A stretch of 6,575 nt of DNA from an uncultured Clostridium sp. (GTDB taxonomy: Bacteria > Bacillota > Clostridia > Lachnospirales > Lachnospiraceae), in the NCBI GenBank assembly GCA_900541315.1, contig UQJF01000147.1, positions 1-6,575 of the forward strand. The letters are read 5' to 3'. Of the stretch, positions 5,711 to 6,575 are shown piece by piece (within the stretch, counting starts at the first letter, position 1; every line of letters begins with the position of its first letter). Under the pieces are notes generated by a model. It had not been told where the DNA came from. It was given only the letters and a program-made list of their open reading frames with translations, and made no database searches. Made by a program: the position numbers and the translations under genes.

Positions 5711-6575
5711 ATGTTTTATGACTCACCTACTATGTTAAAACAGAATCTGCTTCGCACAATCTCGAATATGCAGGAAGTATCTCAACTGTTTGTAAAGCAG
5801 CCCGAAAAAGACTTTTCTAGGAAACGGAAGATTTCTTTTGCAGACACGATCCGTTTTCTTTTGTCTATGAATGGAAACACGGTTCCAAAAGAATGGATGG
5901 ATTATTGGGATTTTTATCCTGATATGCCCTCTGTTTCTGCCTTTTCACAGCAACGACAAAAGCTGCTCCCTGATGCAATGGATTTTCTATTCCATACTTT
6001 TACGGATTCCTTCTCAACTCTGAGTACTTACCGGGGATTTCGTTTAATTGCCTGTGACGGTTCCGACCTTGCCATCGCCTGCAATCCGAAAGACAAAGAG
6101 ACCCATAGACGGCATAATTCTATCGAGCGAGGTGAAAAGGGGTATAACCAACTTCATTTAAATGCACTGTATGATCTGAAAAACCGCATTTATATAGATG
6201 CTGTCATACAACCCGGCCGTCATCCAAACGAGGCACAGGCGCTTATTGAAATGCTGAAACGCTCTAAGGTGCAGGAGCCGGTTCTGCTGATTGCAGACAG
6301 AGGATATGAAAGTTATAACATCATGGCTAACGCACAGGAAAAAGGGTGGAAATTTCTGATCCGTGCAAAAGATCTGGGAAGCCGCGGTATTCTTACACAT
6401 TTACCGATACCGGAAGATGGAACTTTTGATTGTACTTTGTCCTTAATCCTTACCAGGAAGCAAACAAAAGAAATAAAAAGCCAGCCCCATAAATATCGCT
6501 TCCTCACAAACAAAACTGTATGTGATTTTCTGGATCCAATCGAAAATCCCTTTTATACACTTCATTTTCGTGTCT
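5711..6575 (+). CDS. IS4-type DDE transposase, partial (3' end outside window)
   Basis: An open frame of 288 complete codons runs without a stop to the window edge. It begins MFYDSPTMLKQNLLRTI, with a basic FSRKRKISFADTIRFLLSM segment at about 35-54 and SVSAFSQQRQKLLPDAMDFLF at about 74-94. These are typical of the N-terminal region of IS4-like transposases in Clostridia. LIACDGSDLAI supplies the candidate first catalytic Asp (D116) and LLIADRGYESYN the second (D196). The third acidic residue, expected in a YREK-like motif, would lie beyond the window, so intactness cannot be judged. The protein cuts and rejoins the ends of its own element. The start is fixed by AAGGAGG at 5697-5703. Which IS4 subgroup it belongs to is not determinable here. 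Confidence 0.88.
   Translation, partial: MFYDSPTMLKQNLLRTISNMQEVSQLFVKQPEKDFSRKRKISFADTIRFLLSMNGNTVPKEWMDYWDFYPDMPSVSAFSQQRQKLLPDAMDFLFHTFTDSFSTLSTYRGFRLIACDGSDLAIACNPKDKETHRRHNSIERGEKGYNQLHLNALYDLKNRIYIDAVIQPGRHPNEAQALIEMLKRSKVQEPVLLIADRGYESYNIMANAQEKGWKFLIRAKDLGSRGILTHLPIPEDGTFDCTLSLILTRKQTKEIKSQPHKYRFLTNKTVCDFLDPIENPFYTLHFRV

Larger units (their letters stand above)
5539..6575 (+). mobile_element. Insertion sequence, IS4-type, left part only
   Basis: The element is recognised by its DDE transposase gene starting at 5711. The left boundary is a guess at the G-rich GGGGCTGTCGGGAAAT at 5539-5554, which looks like a terminal inverted repeat. Its right-hand mate and any target duplication lie beyond the window, so the boundary cannot be confirmed. 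The non-coding left end of about 170 bases contains an intrinsic terminator upstream of the transposase. Within the gene, arginine is mostly encoded by CGN, whereas the neighbouring enzyme prefers AGA, consistent with a separate origin. Confidence 0.7.

Noticed and set aside
6158..6513. Two minus-strand open frames
   Set aside because: They are antisense shadows of the transposase, whose frame is open, motif-rich and preceded by an ideal ribosome binding site.

Overview
The window looks like accessory carbohydrate-use DNA from a low-to-mid GC, Gram-positive gut-type Firmicute, most likely a member of the Clostridia/Lachnospiraceae. This is inferred from three things: strong AGGAGG ribosome binding sites, AGA- and GGA-rich codon use, and a surface protein combining FIVAR and X2-like modules with a C-terminal KTGD-type wall-sorting tail. 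The species cannot be named from sequence alone.

Layout. Bases 1-193 are an AT-rich leader with a small hairpin and a strong ribosome binding site but no convincing promoter. Bases 194-5503 are one giant gene for a 1769-residue secreted, wall-anchored enzyme. Its order is signal peptide, first GH43 catalytic domain, start of a GH43-type C-terminal beta-sandwich, Lys/Glu-rich linker, two tandem CBM4_9/CBM22-like modules, remainder of the beta-sandwich, cohesin-like domain, second GH43 domain (XynD/arabinoxylan arabinofuranohydrolase type), CBM6-like module, FIVAR helical module, X2-like module, Gly/Asn/Ser linker and sorting signal. Both GH43 domains keep their recognisable Asp/Asp/Glu catalytic residues. 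Bases 5504-5710 hold a short spacer, the probable left end of an insertion sequence, a strong intrinsic terminator and the transposase ribosome binding site. From 5711 a DDE (IS4-type) transposase reads off the right edge of the window.

How it fits together. The large protein is best read as a cell-surface xylan/arabinoxylan enzyme. One catalytic module probably strips arabinose branches and the other is a xylosidase/arabinofuranosidase, with xylan-binding modules holding the substrate near the cell wall. The insertion sequence sits just behind it on the same strand. Its leading terminator probably ends transcription arriving from the enzyme gene and shields the transposase from read-through. 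No wholly new system is evident; the unusual points are the split or duplicated beta-sandwich around the CBM pair, the cohesin-like module inside an enzyme, and the non-LPXTG sorting tail.
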